64,000 nt of DNA from Novipirellula caenicola (GTDB taxonomy: Bacteria; Planctomycetota; Planctomycetia; Pirellulales; Pirellulaceae): the NCBI RefSeq assembly GCF_039545035.1, contig NZ_BAABRO010000004.1:372001-436000 (forward strand), given 5' to 3'. Under the pieces are notes generated by a model, which searched no databases, was not told the DNA's origin, and saw only the letters and a program-made list of their open reading frames with translations. Shown one piece after another: positions 42,427-52,010 of this stretch. The position numbers were made by a program, and so were the translations under genes. Every line of letters begins with the position of its first letter. Position 1 is the stretch's first letter.

Positions 42427-42507
42427 GGCGAGCGTAGCTACGGAACGCAAATGCTTCACATCGTTGGGCAAAACGGCCGATCGATTGAAAGACTTCTGCC
42501 TAGCTGC

Positions 42508-44577
42508 TTACAGCTTAGGAATCGGACGTGAAGGTGCCTTATTGAGCATTCGTTTCTGATCGTCTCGCGGTGGATTGTTGTTATTGCCGCCACCACCACG
42601 ACCAGGTTTACGAGGCGTCAAATCGGTGAAGGTCTCTTTCCATTTCCATCCAATCGGTACCGCAAGCTCTTGCTCGGCAAGCAGTGCCCAAGGCGTACCT
42701 TTGTGATCGCGTGTGACGCCTTCGAGCAGCTCCTTGGCCAGCGCGGCTTCGCGTTCCCATTTGCTGCCCACGGAAATCTCTTCGCTCGGTTCTAAGATCC
42801 AAGTGTTGTTCTTTGCATCTTCGAAGGGCATCCCGCGTTTGCCTTTGGCCAGCATCGCGTTGTAGGTTTCGGTACGGACCTTCTGAGCCAGCACGCGTCC
42901 CATCGCCAAGTCGTATCCCGCTTTCCAGCGAAGACTTTCTTCGCTGTCGCGCGCCTTCATGCCGGGTTCAAGGATGGTGGCCATTTGGATCAACGTGGGT
43001 TCCAACTTGGCTGCGTCCTGTTGTGCCTTGGTCAAATCGCCGACCAACTGGGCTTCGCTGCGTTTGACAAAGCGGGTCTGCGGACGTGACAGTCCCTGCG
43101 CGGGTCGCATCTGAGCCGCTTGCACAAGGGCTTGTCGCAGCGGGCTGGCTTTTACCTTGGTCACGTAATCTTGAGGTGCCAGGTAGTCCGGGCGATATCT
43201 GGCCATCGCACCTGGATCAAAAAAGTATTCGATGTCCGAAGCATAAGCGTCGATCTCGGACGACCGAACGCGTCGCGAAACATTGCGATTGGGATGGACC
43301 GTGAAATAGATTCCTCCCGTTTCGTAACACAAACGCGTCAACGCATAAGGTCCGAATCCACTATCGATCACCGGCTCCTTTTTAAAGTCCGCGGTGAAAC
43401 CGACCTGAACTTGTTCTGGGTAAAAGGTCTCTGGACCTTGATCGACCTGAGCCCATTGAGGCGATTGATCGTATTTAGGGTCAGGGTCGACGTACTTGAC
43501 CAACGTATGTTCGCGACCAAACGGCGCGGGAACCCCGATCACGTAAACGGGAATCGCCCATTTGCGACATGCCTCGATCGATTGCTCGAGCATGTGGGCA
43601 TCATCGCCTCGTTCGTCCGTCACGACCACAAACAATACGTTTCGTTGAGGGCCGTTGCCGCCACGGCTGCGACGCAGCGATTTGTATTGATCGGCAGCAG
43701 ATGAAATGGCGGAAAAGACCCGTTCTTCACCGGAGGCATCGACGGGAATGTTTTGCACAATCGATTGCATCTCTTCGAGATCTTCAATCGGTTCTTCGGT
43801 AAACAGGGTGACGGTTTTGCCAAAGCCAATGACCGAACTCAGCAGTGGGCTGTCGTGGGTGTCACGGCGGAACCCAGCCGCGTTGCTCTCTTTGGCAATC
43901 CCCAGCTCGCTATAGATTCGATGGAAGCGGTCTCGGATCTCTTGGCGTTGACGATGAAGCGATCCGCTTTGATCAAACAACCACACGACCAACGTCGGAC
44001 GTTCTTCGAGTGACTGCAGAATCTCGAACGTGATTCGGTCCACCGCGCCGGCGGCACCTTGGGTGCTCTGGCCAACTTGCCCTTTCTGGTTCTTCAATCG
44101 ATCCAGCGGCGCGACCGCTTGGGTGAACATTTTGTTGACCATGATCTGCCCCAAATCGGTCGGTTCGAGATCGACCGGGTTGGGAATCTCAGAGATCTCG
44201 GCAAACATCTCGGCCGAAGCTTCCGCCATCGCCGCATCGGCGGTGCTGTTCGCGCCGACTTCGGTTTGCGGCAGGTCACTGTAGGTCACATCGTCGATCA
44301 TCTCGACTTTTTCGATTTCTTCTTCGGCCGGTGGCGACACTAACACCACGGCTTCTTCGTCCACCGGCATGACTAAGGGAACCAGCGCCAAGGACAAGAT
44401 GATGATCAAATGCACCAACATGCTGCCAGCAAACGCAGTGGTCTCGCTCGCCGCAAAGAACGACTCTTCTTCGAGTTCTTCTTCGTCCCAAGCATCGACC
44501 GCTTCGAGATTGCTCTGCAAGCCTTCGGTCGCAACAGGACCATTTTGCGAATTGCTTGGAGGGGTCGGAATCGTCAT
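42508..44577 (-). CDS. Membrane-anchored VWA domain protein
   Basis: 689 residues from ATG 44577 (GTG 44583 is two codons earlier). An acidic cytoplasmic N-terminus (WDEEELEEESFF) precedes one helix, GSMLVHLIIILSLALVPLVM. A periplasmic VWA domain (about 190-440) has LVVWLFDQSGSLHRQ as the MIDAS (DQSGS), then NVLFVVVTDERGDDAHML. The C-terminal part is helical, with repeated Lys/Glu and ends in a Gly/Asn-rich RGGGGNNNNPPR segment. Similar proteins occur beside MoxR/VWA clusters, but this gene is transcribed towards that operon, so functional linkage is only positional. No Shine-Dalgarno. Confidence 0.88.
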   Translation of the reverse strand: MTIPTPPSNSQNGPVATEGLQSNLEAVDAWDEEELEEESFFAASETTAFAGSMLVHLIIILSLALVPLVMPVDEEAVVLVSPPAEEEIEKVEMIDDVTYSDLPQTEVGANSTADAAMAEASAEMFAEISEIPNPVDLEPTDLGQIMVNKMFTQAVAPLDRLKNQKGQVGQSTQGAAGAVDRITFEILQSLEERPTLVVWLFDQSGSLHRQRQEIRDRFHRIYSELGIAKESNAAGFRRDTHDSPLLSSVIGFGKTVTLFTEEPIEDLEEMQSIVQNIPVDASGEERVFSAISSAADQYKSLRRSRGGNGPQRNVLFVVVTDERGDDAHMLEQSIEACRKWAIPVYVIGVPAPFGREHTLVKYVDPDPKYDQSPQWAQVDQGPETFYPEQVQVGFTADFKKEPVIDSGFGPYALTRLCYETGGIYFTVHPNRNVSRRVRSSEIDAYASDIEYFFDPGAMARYRPDYLAPQDYVTKVKASPLRQALVQAAQMRPAQGLSRPQTRFVKRSEAQLVGDLTKAQQDAAKLEPTLIQMATILEPGMKARDSEESLRWKAGYDLAMGRVLAQKVRTETYNAMLAKGKRGMPFEDAKNNTWILEPSEEISVGSKWEREAALAKELLEGVTRDHKGTPWALLAEQELAVPIGWKWKETFTDLTPRKPGRGGGGNNNNPPRDDQKRMLNKAPSRPIPKL

Positions 44578-45169
44578 TTGCACTTAACCATTCGGTTCAA
44601 AAATGTCGGAGCCAGTTGCGAATCACATCACGGAAAAGGATCACACTCTCGCCGCGCCAGGACATCGTTCGGAGAGCGAAGGCGATAAGTTTTGCATGAT
44701 CCATCTCGATCCCCCCGGCGAAGTGATCAGTGAGACGACATGGCTTTATTTTACTTCAATTCCAACGCCGCGGGTGTCACGTACGGCGTTTTGCGAACAA
44801 GGGCATTAAGGACAAGGTTTGGTGGCCTCGCATGGTCCAACCACGCCGGCGACAAAAAATCGCAATTTACGACAAAAAAAGGGGACAGCACCACGAAAGT
44901 CCAAAAAACGTTATCATCGTCCAAGGTGTTATCGATTTGAAGTCGATTCTCGCAGCCCGCCGTTCACTAAATTACAACGAAAACGGTCCGGTTTTGTACC
45001 CAGAAAACCTGCGACGCCATCCATCTGGGACGCTTCCGCTCGCCAGAGGCAGGGGGCTGCTAATTGCCAACTTCAACTTGTATTAGTACCCTTGATTTTA
45101 TACCGTTAGAACTAGCGGAAAATTGAATCCACAATAGTCAAACTGAATACAGCATGGGGCTTTTCAAAA
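44578..45169. other. Divergent intergenic region, no gene seen
   Basis: 592 bp between the VWA gene and the phosphatase gene. It should contain both promoters. It is A/T-richer than its surroundings near 45064-45150 (TTGTATTAG, TTTTATACC), but no -35/-10 pair has proper spacing. Small frames (44730-45109) are Lys/Arg-rich, overlap each other and lack ribosome sites, so none is called. Confidence 0.45.
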
Positions 45170-45844
45170 TTGTCTGAGCGACTCATCGCAATCGGAGACA
45201 TCCACGGCTGTAAGGTCGCTTTAGAGCGATTGATTGCAGAGGTTGCGCCGACGACCAAAGACATTGTCGTCACCCTGGGCGATTACGTGGACCGAGGGCC
45301 TGATTCCCGGGGGGTGATCGACACCCTGATCGAATTGCGTAAATCGACTCAGTTGATTGGATTGGTGGGAAACCACGAAGAAATGATGCTGGAGGTCGTT
45401 CGTGACGGACAATCGCCGCACGGTTGGCTCAAATACGGCGGCGTTGAGACGCTTGATAGCTACGGTTTCGATGGCGGATTGGACTTTTTGCCGCAGAGCC
45501 ATGAGGATTTCTTCGATTCACTCGGCGATTACTTTGAATACGAAGACTATTTCTTTACGCATGCCGCCTACGATCCCGACACGCCGCTGGAACACCAACC
45601 GCCTGAGATGCTGCGGTGGTACACGCTAAACGACGGATTCCCAGCGGCTCACATCAGCGGCAAAACGGCTGTCGTCGGCCATACGGCGATGCGTGACGGC
45701 GAAATCCTCGATATCGGCCATCTGCTGGACATCGACACCTTTTGCTACGGCGGAGGCTGGCTGACAGCAATCGATCTGTACAGCCGTCAAGTATGGCAAG
45801 TCGCCCAAGACGGACGTGTCCGCAGCACCCAAGCCCAGTACTAG
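45170..45844 (+). CDS. PPP-family serine/threonine phosphatase-like metallophosphoesterase
   Basis: 224 residues from TTG 45170, the only start compatible with the complete N-terminal motif. Metal-binding motifs are GDIHG (about 8-12), GDYVDRGPDSRG (about 37-48) and GNHEEMM (about 67-73), followed by FFTHAAYDP and TAVVGHTAMRDG. These match the bacterial PrpA/PrpE and diadenosine-tetraphosphatase-like branch of the PPP superfamily. Possible substrates are phosphoproteins or dinucleotides; with many Ser/Thr kinases nearby, protein dephosphorylation is tempting but unproven. It is followed by a gap and the convergent thioredoxin gene; no operon partner. Confidence 0.9.
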   Translation: MSERLIAIGDIHGCKVALERLIAEVAPTTKDIVVTLGDYVDRGPDSRGVIDTLIELRKSTQLIGLVGNHEEMMLEVVRDGQSPHGWLKYGGVETLDSYGFDGGLDFLPQSHEDFFDSLGDYFEYEDYFFTHAAYDPDTPLEHQPPEMLRWYTLNDGFPAAHISGKTAVVGHTAMRDGEILDIGHLLDIDTFCYGGGWLTAIDLYSRQVWQVAQDGRVRSTQAQY

Positions 45845-45928
45845 CCAGTACACGGCCAATGCCATCAACCTTGCGTAGCGATCCGTAAAGATCCAACGGG
45901 CCAGGTCACGGCGCAAGAATCGGCGCAT

Positions 45929-45960
45929 AAAAAAAGGCACGGTGAATCGCCACAGTGCCT
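45929..45960 (-). terminator. Intrinsic terminator of the thioredoxin gene
   Basis: On the minus strand AGGCAC (45960-45955) pairs with GTGCCT (45940-45935), with further internal GTGG/CAC pairing, and is followed by seven U (45935-45929). It is correctly placed 26 bp after the stop at 45986. Confidence 0.85.
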
Positions 45961-45985
45961 AGGAGGTCAACGCATCCTGTGATGC

Positions 45986-46315
45986 TTAAGCCACCGACGC
46001 ATCGAGTGCTTGTTGGAGCGCTGCCTTGGGGCGAACGCCAACAAAACTTTCTGAAACTTCGCCACCTTTGAAAACCAACAGCGTAGGAATGCTGCTGATT
46101 CCGAACTTCTGGGCGATTCCAGGGTTGTCGTCGATGTTGATCTTGCCAATCTTGACCGATGGGTTTTCGCTGGCCAATTCGTCAATCATCGGAGCGATCT
46201 GACGACATGGACCACACCAAGGTGCCCAAAAGTCAACAAGCACAGGGGAGTCAGACTGAAGGACTTCGCTATCGAAGTTCTCGTCAGTGAATTCTTTTAC
46301 AGCATCAGATGCCAT
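45986..46315 (-). CDS. trxA: Thioredoxin
   Basis: 109 residues from ATG 46315, which has AAGGAAG five bases upstream; the frame is open to 46396 without sequence resembling the family. It has the complete thioredoxin pattern: VLVDFWAPWCGPCRQIAP with the WCGPC redox centre, the buried Asp region VKIGKINIDDNPGIAQKFGI, cis-Pro SSIPTLLVFKGGE and a short C-terminal helix. Length matches classical Trx1. It reduces disulfides in cytoplasmic proteins using thioredoxin reductase (not in this window). It is followed by a strong terminator; the 105-bp gap from the Nudix gene and its own ribosome site suggest its own promoter. Confidence 0.97.
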   Translation of the reverse strand: MASDAVKEFTDENFDSEVLQSDSPVLVDFWAPWCGPCRQIAPMIDELASENPSVKIGKINIDDNPGIAQKFGISSIPTLLVFKGGEVSESFVGVRPKAALQQALDASVA

Positions 46316-46420
46316 GGAAACTTCCTTTTTAAAAATAGGTTGCCAGCGCAAATTGTTAGTCAAAGAGCGTCTGCTGTCAATTTGCCCCACTGTCAAAGTG
46401 GCCTAATTACCAGTTACTTT

Positions 46421-47161
46421 TCATCGATTAGGATAGGGCAGCAATATCCGAGCCAATTCGTCCAAAATCATCGCGGTTGCACCCCAAATCCGATAGTCTT
46501 GGTATTGAAACGCCGGAGCGGCGAATTGCAGCGTATCAGCTCCGGTTGAAGGGTTTCGATCGGCCCTTGTTTCAATGAAATGCACTCGCTTTTTCATCTG
46601 GACCACCGTTCGCCGCGATGGACGAAGTAATTCCTGCAGCGGCATCAGAATCACATTTTCGACTTCGATCGGATCCGGCTGCCACTGAGTTAATGGTGGT
46701 TCGATGACAAAGACCACCGGCTGGACCGCATTATCGCTGGCATAAACGTATTGTGGGTGCAGACGGCCGCAATACGTTTGCACCTGCGGCCGTACTCCAA
46801 GCTCTTCTTCGAATTCACGCAGTGCAGCGTCTTCGGCCGATTCGCCTTGCTCCTGCCGGCCTCCAGGCAAACAGATCTGACCGCCGTGATGCTTCAGCGT
46901 CAGCGGACGCTGCGTCAGCGGAATCACCCACTGCTGATGTGTGTCCTGGAACAACGAAATCGCCACGGCGGCTTGGCGACACCCCCGACGTGCGGGGCCG
47001 CGATGGCGACCGTAGGCCAACCCGGGATACATCGGTTCCAACCGATCCGAGCGGCGAGATCGGTTCGCTCCGCAGCGTCGAGTGCTAAGCTGCTTGGTCA
47101 AGAAGCGGCCGAGATCATCCGCGATCATGCCCGCACGTTGTTGTGATGATGGAAAAGTCAT
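46421..47161 (-). CDS. Nudix hydrolase, CoA pyrophosphatase-like
   Basis: 246 residues from ATG 47161 (TTG 47170 also in frame). The Nudix box reads GGRQEQGESAEDAALREFEEELGV, matching GX5EX7REUXEEXGU with all metal-binding acids. The preceding TLKHHGGQICLPGG resembles the UPF0035/NUDT7-NUDT8 (CoA diphosphatase) motif, which continues LLPRGxG in canonical enzymes. These enzymes hydrolyse CoA and related diphosphates. An unusually basic N-terminal stretch (about 30-70, Arg-rich) precedes the domain. No operon partner; thioredoxin follows after 105 bp on the same strand. Confidence 0.85.
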   Translation of the reverse strand: MTFPSSQQRAGMIADDLGRFLTKQLSTRRCGANRSRRSDRLEPMYPGLAYGRHRGPARRGCRQAAVAISLFQDTHQQWVIPLTQRPLTLKHHGGQICLPGGRQEQGESAEDAALREFEEELGVRPQVQTYCGRLHPQYVYASDNAVQPVVFVIEPPLTQWQPDPIEVENVILMPLQELLRPSRRTVVQMKKRVHFIETRADRNPSTGADTLQFAAPAFQYQDYRIWGATAMILDELARILLPYPNR

Positions 47162-47340
47162 GGAGGTCAATCGAGCTCAATAATCGCGTCCTTGATGCAC
47201 GTTTTCCAACACCACCGAGTTTTATTTCCAACGCGATGAATTGAACGGGCGGCATTGCAAGCGTACCGCGTTGGGGATGGCGAACCACACGTCTACGCGT
47301 GGTAGCACACGATCCCCACTGCACCTCATTTAACTTAGCA
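47162..47340. other. Intergenic spacer with small inverted repeat
   Basis: This stretch carries a short near-palindrome CCACACG-TCTA-CGCGTGG at about 47285-47302 downstream of the cytochrome-WD40 gene. No U-tract or gene. Confidence 0.35.
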
Positions 47341-49338
47341 CTAGTTGATGGCGGCTGACAATTGATCCAATTTCGTTTGGACTGCCGTCAATTGAGTGGC
47401 CACGCCGTCATACTTCTGCTTCATCGCATCAGCCGCCTGCTGGGCTTTGGCCAATGCTTCTTGCAGTGCGGGCAAGCCTTTGGCCAATTCGGCAGCTTCC
47501 GCCGTCTTCGCCGCAGCGGTTTGTTGATGCGTCGCGATCGATTGATGAGTCGCGATGCGATCACGACGCAGTTTGACCAATTGGCTCAAGTGATCGATCA
47601 GTGCCTGTTCGGCCGCTGCCACCGCGTCCAGCTTGTTTGCGTCGCCGTTGGTTTGCACGCGAACCGCGATCACCGCGTCATGCTTGTCACGTGACGCCCC
47701 CGCCAACGCAGGGATCTGTCCATCGAGCTCGCCTACTTTCTTGGCTGCGGCGTCGGCAGCCGCTTTTGATTTTTCAGCTTCCGCCTTGGCCGCGGCAATC
47801 TTGGCATTGAGTTCGTCGATCGGTTTTTGAGCCGCGGCGACAGCGTTCATCGCGGCATCGAGCTCGGCTTTGATCGGTTGCATCGTCTTTTGAATCGATG
47901 CCAATTGCTGCTGGACGACCTTGGCACGTTCGGCTGCCGGCGGTGGGTTGGCCGCCAACGCTTCTTTCTGTTCTGGTTTTTCAGCCGATGCACTGAAGAC
48001 TTGGCCATCCCAATCCCCGTAGATCACTCGGCTGCCATCGTGAGAAATCGCAACTTCGAGCACGTCTTCGCTAACGGGTTGGAATTGATGAATCAGTCCC
48101 CCGCCAGCGTCCCAAAGTTTGGCTCGGTTGTCTTTACCGGCGGTCACGAGTCGACCTTGATGATCAAAAGCGACTGCGGTCACCCCGCCGCCATGAGCAT
48201 TGAATGATTTGATGGTTTTCCCTTCGACGACGTCCCACAGTTTGACCGTTCCGTCGTCGCTCGCACTGGCCAAGACATTCGAATCGTCCCGCCATGCCAC
48301 GGAATTGATCGATCCTTTGTGTCCCGTCAAATCCAGGTACAGTCGCCCCGTGTCGGCTTCCCACAAACTCAAGCCACCGGAACGATCCCCCGACGCGATC
48401 AACACCCCATCGGGGCTGTAGGCGACCGCAAAGATCCAATCGGTATGTTTTTTGAGATCAAAGATCAACTCGCCATCGGTGGCGTCATAGACACGCAACA
48501 TCTTTTGTGGTCCGCCCATCGCGACTCGCGACATGCTCGCGTTGACGTCGGCATCAAACACCACATCGAATTCGTCACCGACGGTCGCCACACGTTCGCC
48601 GGTTTTGACATCGTAAATCGCCGCGATCCCTTTGAGTGAATGCTCGCCACCGCCTGCGATCAAAAAGCTGCCGCCGCGACTAAACCGCAGCGACTGAGCA
48701 ATGCCCTCTTCGAATGGCAAAATTCCAAGCAACTCGGATGTTTCGGTGTGGTACAGCGAGATCTGTTTTTGTCCCGCGATCGCGACCAAGGGTGCCCATG
48801 GGCTTGTCCCAATCGCTGAAATGGCGGCAGCACGTTCGGTAGCAACGGGCACTCGCTGAGGAATCGATTCGGGCATCGCCACAGGACCTTCGGGTTTCCC
48901 GCCGGTGGAGGCGACAAACGCAAGCGAGTTCTTCTTTTTCGCTTTGACTTTGGAACCCGAGTTTTCCAGGATTCCTCCTTCGATCCAAGCTTGAATGACC
49001 GCGAGCTGTTCGGCGGGCAGTTTGTCTTGGTTTGGCGGCATGATCGGCGTGTCGTCATGATTGACCAATTGCCACAAACGGCTGGCCGATGGATCGCCGT
49101 CGTCGTACACCACTTCGCCACTACCCCCCCCTTCGATCAATGCCGTGTAGGTGTCGAGAGCCAAGCCGCCCTTTTTATCGCCTTGGTTGTGACAACTAGC
49201 ACAATGTTGGCGAAAGATCGGCTTCACATCATCTTCGAAAGTGACCTTTTTCACTTCCGGAGTGGACTTTTCGTCGGCCGCGAAGCTGACTCCGCAACCA
49301 GCTAAAACAAACAGTGCGGCAATATTCAGTCGATTCAT
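47341..49338 (-). CDS. Planctomycete cytochrome c / WD40 / coiled-coil protein
   Basis: 665 residues from ATG 49338; the 17 codons upstream are not signal-like. The signal peptide (MNRLNIAALFVLAGCGVSFA) is followed by a cytochrome c-type domain, VKPIFRQHCASCHNQGDKKG, with one CxxCH haem site and a distal Met region IMPPNQDKLP. WD40-like repeats fill about 180-470 (for example FAVAYSPDGVLIASGDRSGG, NSVAWRDDSNVLASASDDGT). The last 190 residues form an Ala/Lys-rich coiled coil. Planctomycetes encode many such cytochrome-propeller proteins with unknown redox partners. It is the last gene of the DUF1501 operon, 70 bp after the DUF1549/1553 gene, so it likely functions in the same envelope complex. 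Confidence 0.92.
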   Translation of the reverse strand: MNRLNIAALFVLAGCGVSFAADEKSTPEVKKVTFEDDVKPIFRQHCASCHNQGDKKGGLALDTYTALIEGGGSGEVVYDDGDPSASRLWQLVNHDDTPIMPPNQDKLPAEQLAVIQAWIEGGILENSGSKVKAKKKNSLAFVASTGGKPEGPVAMPESIPQRVPVATERAAAISAIGTSPWAPLVAIAGQKQISLYHTETSELLGILPFEEGIAQSLRFSRGGSFLIAGGGEHSLKGIAAIYDVKTGERVATVGDEFDVVFDADVNASMSRVAMGGPQKMLRVYDATDGELIFDLKKHTDWIFAVAYSPDGVLIASGDRSGGLSLWEADTGRLYLDLTGHKGSINSVAWRDDSNVLASASDDGTVKLWDVVEGKTIKSFNAHGGGVTAVAFDHQGRLVTAGKDNRAKLWDAGGGLIHQFQPVSEDVLEVAISHDGSRVIYGDWDGQVFSASAEKPEQKEALAANPPPAAERAKVVQQQLASIQKTMQPIKAELDAAMNAVAAAQKPIDELNAKIAAAKAEAEKSKAAADAAAKKVGELDGQIPALAGASRDKHDAVIAVRVQTNGDANKLDAVAAAEQALIDHLSQLVKLRRDRIATHQSIATHQQTAAAKTAEAAELAKGLPALQEALAKAQQAADAMKQKYDGVATQLTAVQTKLDQLSAAIN

Positions 49339-49408
49339 AGCGATTGGAAATCGTGTGGAGAGGCGAAATTTTTTCGAGTAGGAAATCAAAGACGGTCTTT
49401 CATTTTAA

Positions 49409-51892
49409 TCAGTGATTAAACGCAAACTCGCGACTGTTCAGCACGGCCCAGAAAACATCCGATAGTTCAGCCGTGCTGTCCCCTTCGGCCGGCATTGTGG
49501 CCAGCAGCTTTTCTCGCTCTTCCTTGGTCGGTTTGCGAGCGAGCGAGCGGATATAGATTCGCTCAATCACCTGCTCGTTGCTGAGCTTCTCTTCTTTCAC
49601 CCATTTTTGAATCACCTTGCCCTGCTCGATTTTGTTGGTTACCGAGCTTCCGTTTAGCAGGTGCAGTGCTTGCGAAAGCGATGGCGACGTGGTCGCTTCA
49701 CACTCGCATACCGTGGCCCGTGGTGAACGGCCAAAGGTGTCTAGGAAGTAAGTCGAGGTTGCCCCGTCGGCGATCTGCACCGCCGATGCTCCGAGCGGCA
49801 ACCCGCGATACTTTTCCGGAGCTTCGGTGACTTGGCACAAGCAATCAAGCATGCTTTCGGCCGGAATACGTCGCACCACGGCATACGCATAGTTGCGATT
49901 GTCATGAGCATTGGTTTCGTTGGATTGGCAACTGCGTTGATACGCTTCGCTGTTGCAAATATCGCGAACGAGTGACCGCATGTCGAAGTTGTATTCAACC
50001 AATTTATTGCCCAGCGTGTCGAACAGTTCGGGGTTGCTTGGCGGGTTACTGATGCGGATATCGTCGACTTGATCCACCAACCCAACGCCCATGAAATGAG
50101 CCCAAATTCGGTTCGCAATCGAGCGTGCGAAGTAGGGGTTTTCCTTGCTGGTCAACCAATTTGCCAACACTTCGCGTCGATCTTTGCCTTTGGTGTCGGG
50201 CGATTCACCACCCAAGAAACGAGGCGGAACCGGTTTGCCGGTGACGAGGTGATTGACCTCGCCACTAAAGCGGTTGTAAACAATCTTTTCGCGATAATCT
50301 TCGGCTTGTTTGCGTCCGACTTGCGAGAAGAACGATGCGAAACCGTAGTAATCGTCCATGGTCCAGCGGTCAAACGGGTGATTGTGACACTGGGCACATT
50401 GCGTGCGAATCCCCATAAAGACTTGCGCGACATTTTCAGCCGTCTTCAGCGTGTCACGCTCGATTTCGTAGAAGTTGGTTGCCGGCGACGTGAACGTTCC
50501 CCCGGTGCTGGTCAACAATTCACGGACCATTTGATCGATCGGCACGTTGCGAGCAAATTTGTCGGTCAACCAATTGGCATACAAGAACGCGGACTTGTAA
50601 CTGACCGTATTGCTGCTTTTGATCATCAACAGCTGAGCAAATTTCATAGCCCAGATCTCGCTGAACTCTTTGCGTTCGAGCAAACGATCGATCAATTCCG
50701 CACGTTTGTTCGGCGCGGCGTCGGCAACAAATTGTTGATACTCTTGTTCGGTCGGCAACAATCCGGTGATGTCCAACGTGACCCGTCGCAGGAATTCTTC
50801 GTCACTGCAGCGTCCGCTTGGCAAGATGCGAAGTTGCTGTAGCTTTTTGCCAACCAACTGATCGATATATTCGCCTTCGATTTTCGGAGCGGTGTACTGC
50901 AAATCAGTTGGCAGTGCCAATACTTGGCTGCCCACCGTTTCGGTGACAAAACGAGCCGTCACGAATGCTTCGCCACGGCGGCCCGCGGTGACCACGCCCA
51001 GCGAATCGATTGCGGCGGTGCCTGAGTTATTGGAGGTGAACGCGGCCAAACGAGTGACATCGCGGGTGCTGCCATCGCTATAGGTAGCCACGGCAACAAA
51101 TCGCTGCTGAGATCCCTCGCCTTCGATCACCGCTTGCGGTGGATAGATCGCAAGCGATTGGACGGCCGGTGGTTTGGCGTCTGCAGGATCCGATTTGGCA
51201 CCCTTTTGCAACCACTCTAAAATCGTGGCGTAGTAATCCGAATCGGTGTCAAACAACTTGCCTCCGGAGTGAGGCACCGCACCGATCGCTTTCTTTAGAA
51301 ACAGACTTTCTTCGGGGACGGCTAGATTGATCCGGCGAAAACCGATTTCGCGGGTGATGCGAAAGTAATCGCCTTCGGGGTCAAACCCAAACAAACTGAT
51401 TCGGAAACCGTCTTTCCCGCGAGCCGCACCGTGACAGGACCCGGTATTACACCCCGATCGCGTCAACACAGGCATGACGTCTTTTTCGAAACTGATCTCG
51501 GGCTTGGTTGTCGCACCGGTCACCGTCACCGGCACGCGAACTTCGGTGCCCGCATAGGAACCAACCAGTTCGGTTTTTCCATCGGCAACGGGATACAGCA
51601 TGAAACCATCGCGACGCACTTTCGATGCATCCGCGATCGACCACTCCATCCGCTCGCTGGCGTCTTCGGTAATCCCATCGTCGCGTCGAAGGACAGCAAC
51701 AAAGGATTGGAAATCGCGAGCGGAACCAAGCTTGATCTCGCTTGGATAAACCGCGATGTCCGGTCGACGCGCCGCGTTGCCGCTAGGAGTCGATGACTCG
51801 GGCGTGACCGCGATCGCGGTGACGGCGCCGGTCCACAGGATGGCCACGCCAAGAGCGATCCGCTCGAGTGATTTGATGAATGGAAACTTCAT
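49409..51892 (-). CDS. DUF1549/DUF1553 protein with Ig-like N-terminus
   Basis: 827 residues from ATG 51892, with GAGGAA seven bases upstream; the longer frame is rejected. After a signal anchor (LGVAILWTGAVTAIAVT) come an Ig-like (Big_2) domain, a region with CNTGSCHGAARGKDGFRISL (PSCyt1-like CxxxCH site), a second Ig-like domain (FVAVATYSDGSTRDVTRLAA), then DUF1549 (DEEFLRRVTLDITGLLPTEQ) and DUF1553 (CAQCHNHPFDRWTMDDYYGF, ending SVTNKIEQGK). CAQCH is a second haem-binding candidate. In planctomycetes these proteins are nearly always paired with DUF1501 proteins, as here. Their biochemical role is unknown; haem binding suggests electron transfer in the periplasm. Confidence 0.93.
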   Translation of the reverse strand: MKFPFIKSLERIALGVAILWTGAVTAIAVTPESSTPSGNAARRPDIAVYPSEIKLGSARDFQSFVAVLRRDDGITEDASERMEWSIADASKVRRDGFMLYPVADGKTELVGSYAGTEVRVPVTVTGATTKPEISFEKDVMPVLTRSGCNTGSCHGAARGKDGFRISLFGFDPEGDYFRITREIGFRRINLAVPEESLFLKKAIGAVPHSGGKLFDTDSDYYATILEWLQKGAKSDPADAKPPAVQSLAIYPPQAVIEGEGSQQRFVAVATYSDGSTRDVTRLAAFTSNNSGTAAIDSLGVVTAGRRGEAFVTARFVTETVGSQVLALPTDLQYTAPKIEGEYIDQLVGKKLQQLRILPSGRCSDEEFLRRVTLDITGLLPTEQEYQQFVADAAPNKRAELIDRLLERKEFSEIWAMKFAQLLMIKSSNTVSYKSAFLYANWLTDKFARNVPIDQMVRELLTSTGGTFTSPATNFYEIERDTLKTAENVAQVFMGIRTQCAQCHNHPFDRWTMDDYYGFASFFSQVGRKQAEDYREKIVYNRFSGEVNHLVTGKPVPPRFLGGESPDTKGKDRREVLANWLTSKENPYFARSIANRIWAHFMGVGLVDQVDDIRISNPPSNPELFDTLGNKLVEYNFDMRSLVRDICNSEAYQRSCQSNETNAHDNRNYAYAVVRRIPAESMLDCLCQVTEAPEKYRGLPLGASAVQIADGATSTYFLDTFGRSPRATVCECEATTSPSLSQALHLLNGSSVTNKIEQGKVIQKWVKEEKLSNEQVIERIYIRSLARKPTKEEREKLLATMPAEGDSTAELSDVFWAVLNSREFAFNH

Positions 51893-52010
51893 GCCGATGT
51901 TCCTCGTTGAACAATTAAAGCGATCGATGAAATGCGGGATCGATAGAATACGGTGGGAAAGGGAAGCGACGGGGCGGACCATATAGGCCCACCCCAAGTC
52001 GCCATGCGTG

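Larger units (their letters stand above)
42130..42507. other. Convergent intergenic region with structures and repeats
   Basis: 378 bp between two convergent genes. It contains an inverted-repeat structure (42233-42286) and an 18-bp tandem repeat (42355-42426), described separately. Short frames through the repeat carry no ribosome site and are not called. No U-tailed terminator is clear for either neighbour. Confidence 0.55.

Noticed and set aside
44730-45109. Short basic ORFs between the VWA and phosphatase genes
   Set aside because: Mutually overlapping frames without ribosome sites or recognisable motifs.
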